Below, in pieces: positions 54,212-54,384 of a stretch of DNA of 54,384 nucleotides (position 1 is its first letter; each line of letters starts with the position of its first letter). The stretch comes from Pseudoalteromonas luteoviolacea (GTDB taxonomy: Bacteria > Pseudomonadota > Gammaproteobacteria > Enterobacterales > Alteromonadaceae), in the NCBI RefSeq assembly GCF_021654285.1, contig NZ_JAKFZS010000035.1, forward strand, positions 1 to 54,384, given 5' to 3'. The notes beneath the pieces are model-generated. The model searched no databases. It saw nothing but the letters and a program-made list of their open reading frames with translations, and was not told the DNA's origin. The translations under genes and the position numbers were made by a program.

Positions 54212-54384
54212 TGCTGTAATAAAAATTAATATTTTAATGTTTTTTATGTCTTTGGTTGATTTTTAAAGTGGGTAAAATGGTGGTTTTTGGGTTGGTTTTT
54301 ATTTATTTAATTAAATTTATTTAATGGTTTTTTATATTTATTTTTTCCTTCGGAAGGTGTAGTTTTTAACTTATTATCTGAAAG
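54212..54384. other. AT-rich right edge
   Basis: No gene is seen. A small inverted repeat CCTT-CGG-AAGG at about 54348-54358 is flanked by T-runs. Sequence composition stays low in GC to the edge, so the accessory region continues past the window. Confidence 0.4.

Noticed and set aside
54340..54384. A third precursor gene or terminator at the right edge
   Set aside because: Only a 4-bp inverted repeat is seen and no leader-like frame; the sequence ends too soon to judge.

Overview
The window reads as a chromosomal segment of a marine gammaproteobacterium, most probably Pseudoalteromonas or a close relative. The grounds are the long (366-residue) form of PurC, an EF-P-like YeiP/EfpL, the serB/ytjB pair, the pdhR-aceE-aceF-lpdA cluster, and large secreted metalloproteases, one carrying chitin-binding modules. 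Most of the window is ordinary core genome with moderate GC. The last ~1.1 kb is far more AT-rich and carries the most interesting content.

Layout. 1-2.9 kb (minus strand): a three-gene ABC module (ATPase, FtsX/MacB-type permease with a His-Asp repeat, DUF3299 periplasmic protein) that looks metal-related and resembles the Zrg zinc system of Vibrio. 3.0-8.8 kb: purC, a membrane GGDEF-EAL protein, a GT9 glycosyltransferase and a two-domain sulfurtransferase. 8.9-13.4 kb: a ROK regulator divergent from a small-sugar ABC importer (binding protein, permease, single-domain ATPase) and a small unknown gene. 13.4-21.2 kb: fbp, a secreted metzincin-like zinc protease, an MTHFR-like protein and an M16 lipoprotein protease. 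21.3-28.5 kb: cysE, a coiled-coil unknown, xseA, guaB-guaA, tRNA-Trp, holD-like and rimI. 28.5-38 kb (mostly minus strand): a hybrid sensor kinase, a modular BSP-family metalloprotease, yeiP, a GFA-like zinc protein, a TPR lipoprotein and an orphan type II thioesterase. 38.3-45 kb: prfC, argS, pdxH, a TatD-family DNase, ytjB and serB. 45-52.7 kb: pdhR with two PdhR-type operators upstream, aceE, aceF with three lipoyl domains, a stem-loop-rich spacer, and lpdA.

The right end (52.7-54.4 kb, minus strand) holds a 131-residue unknown and two tiny paralogous genes too short for a standard gene caller (46 and 45 codons). Their products share a near-identical basic leader of the form MTLKL-x-K-x-K-x-KELS...KSL-x-K-x-QTH-x-x-AGA, followed by divergent 15-16-residue tails, each with one Cys near the C-terminus and several Ser/Thr. 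The 5' leader with its ribosome binding site is conserved too, one copy has a good sigma70-type promoter, and a terminator-like hairpin follows the other. This is the pattern of tandem precursor peptides of a ribosomally made, post-translationally modified peptide (RiPP). Processing enzymes are not in the window and would have to lie beyond its right edge or elsewhere. This is the best candidate here for an undescribed system.
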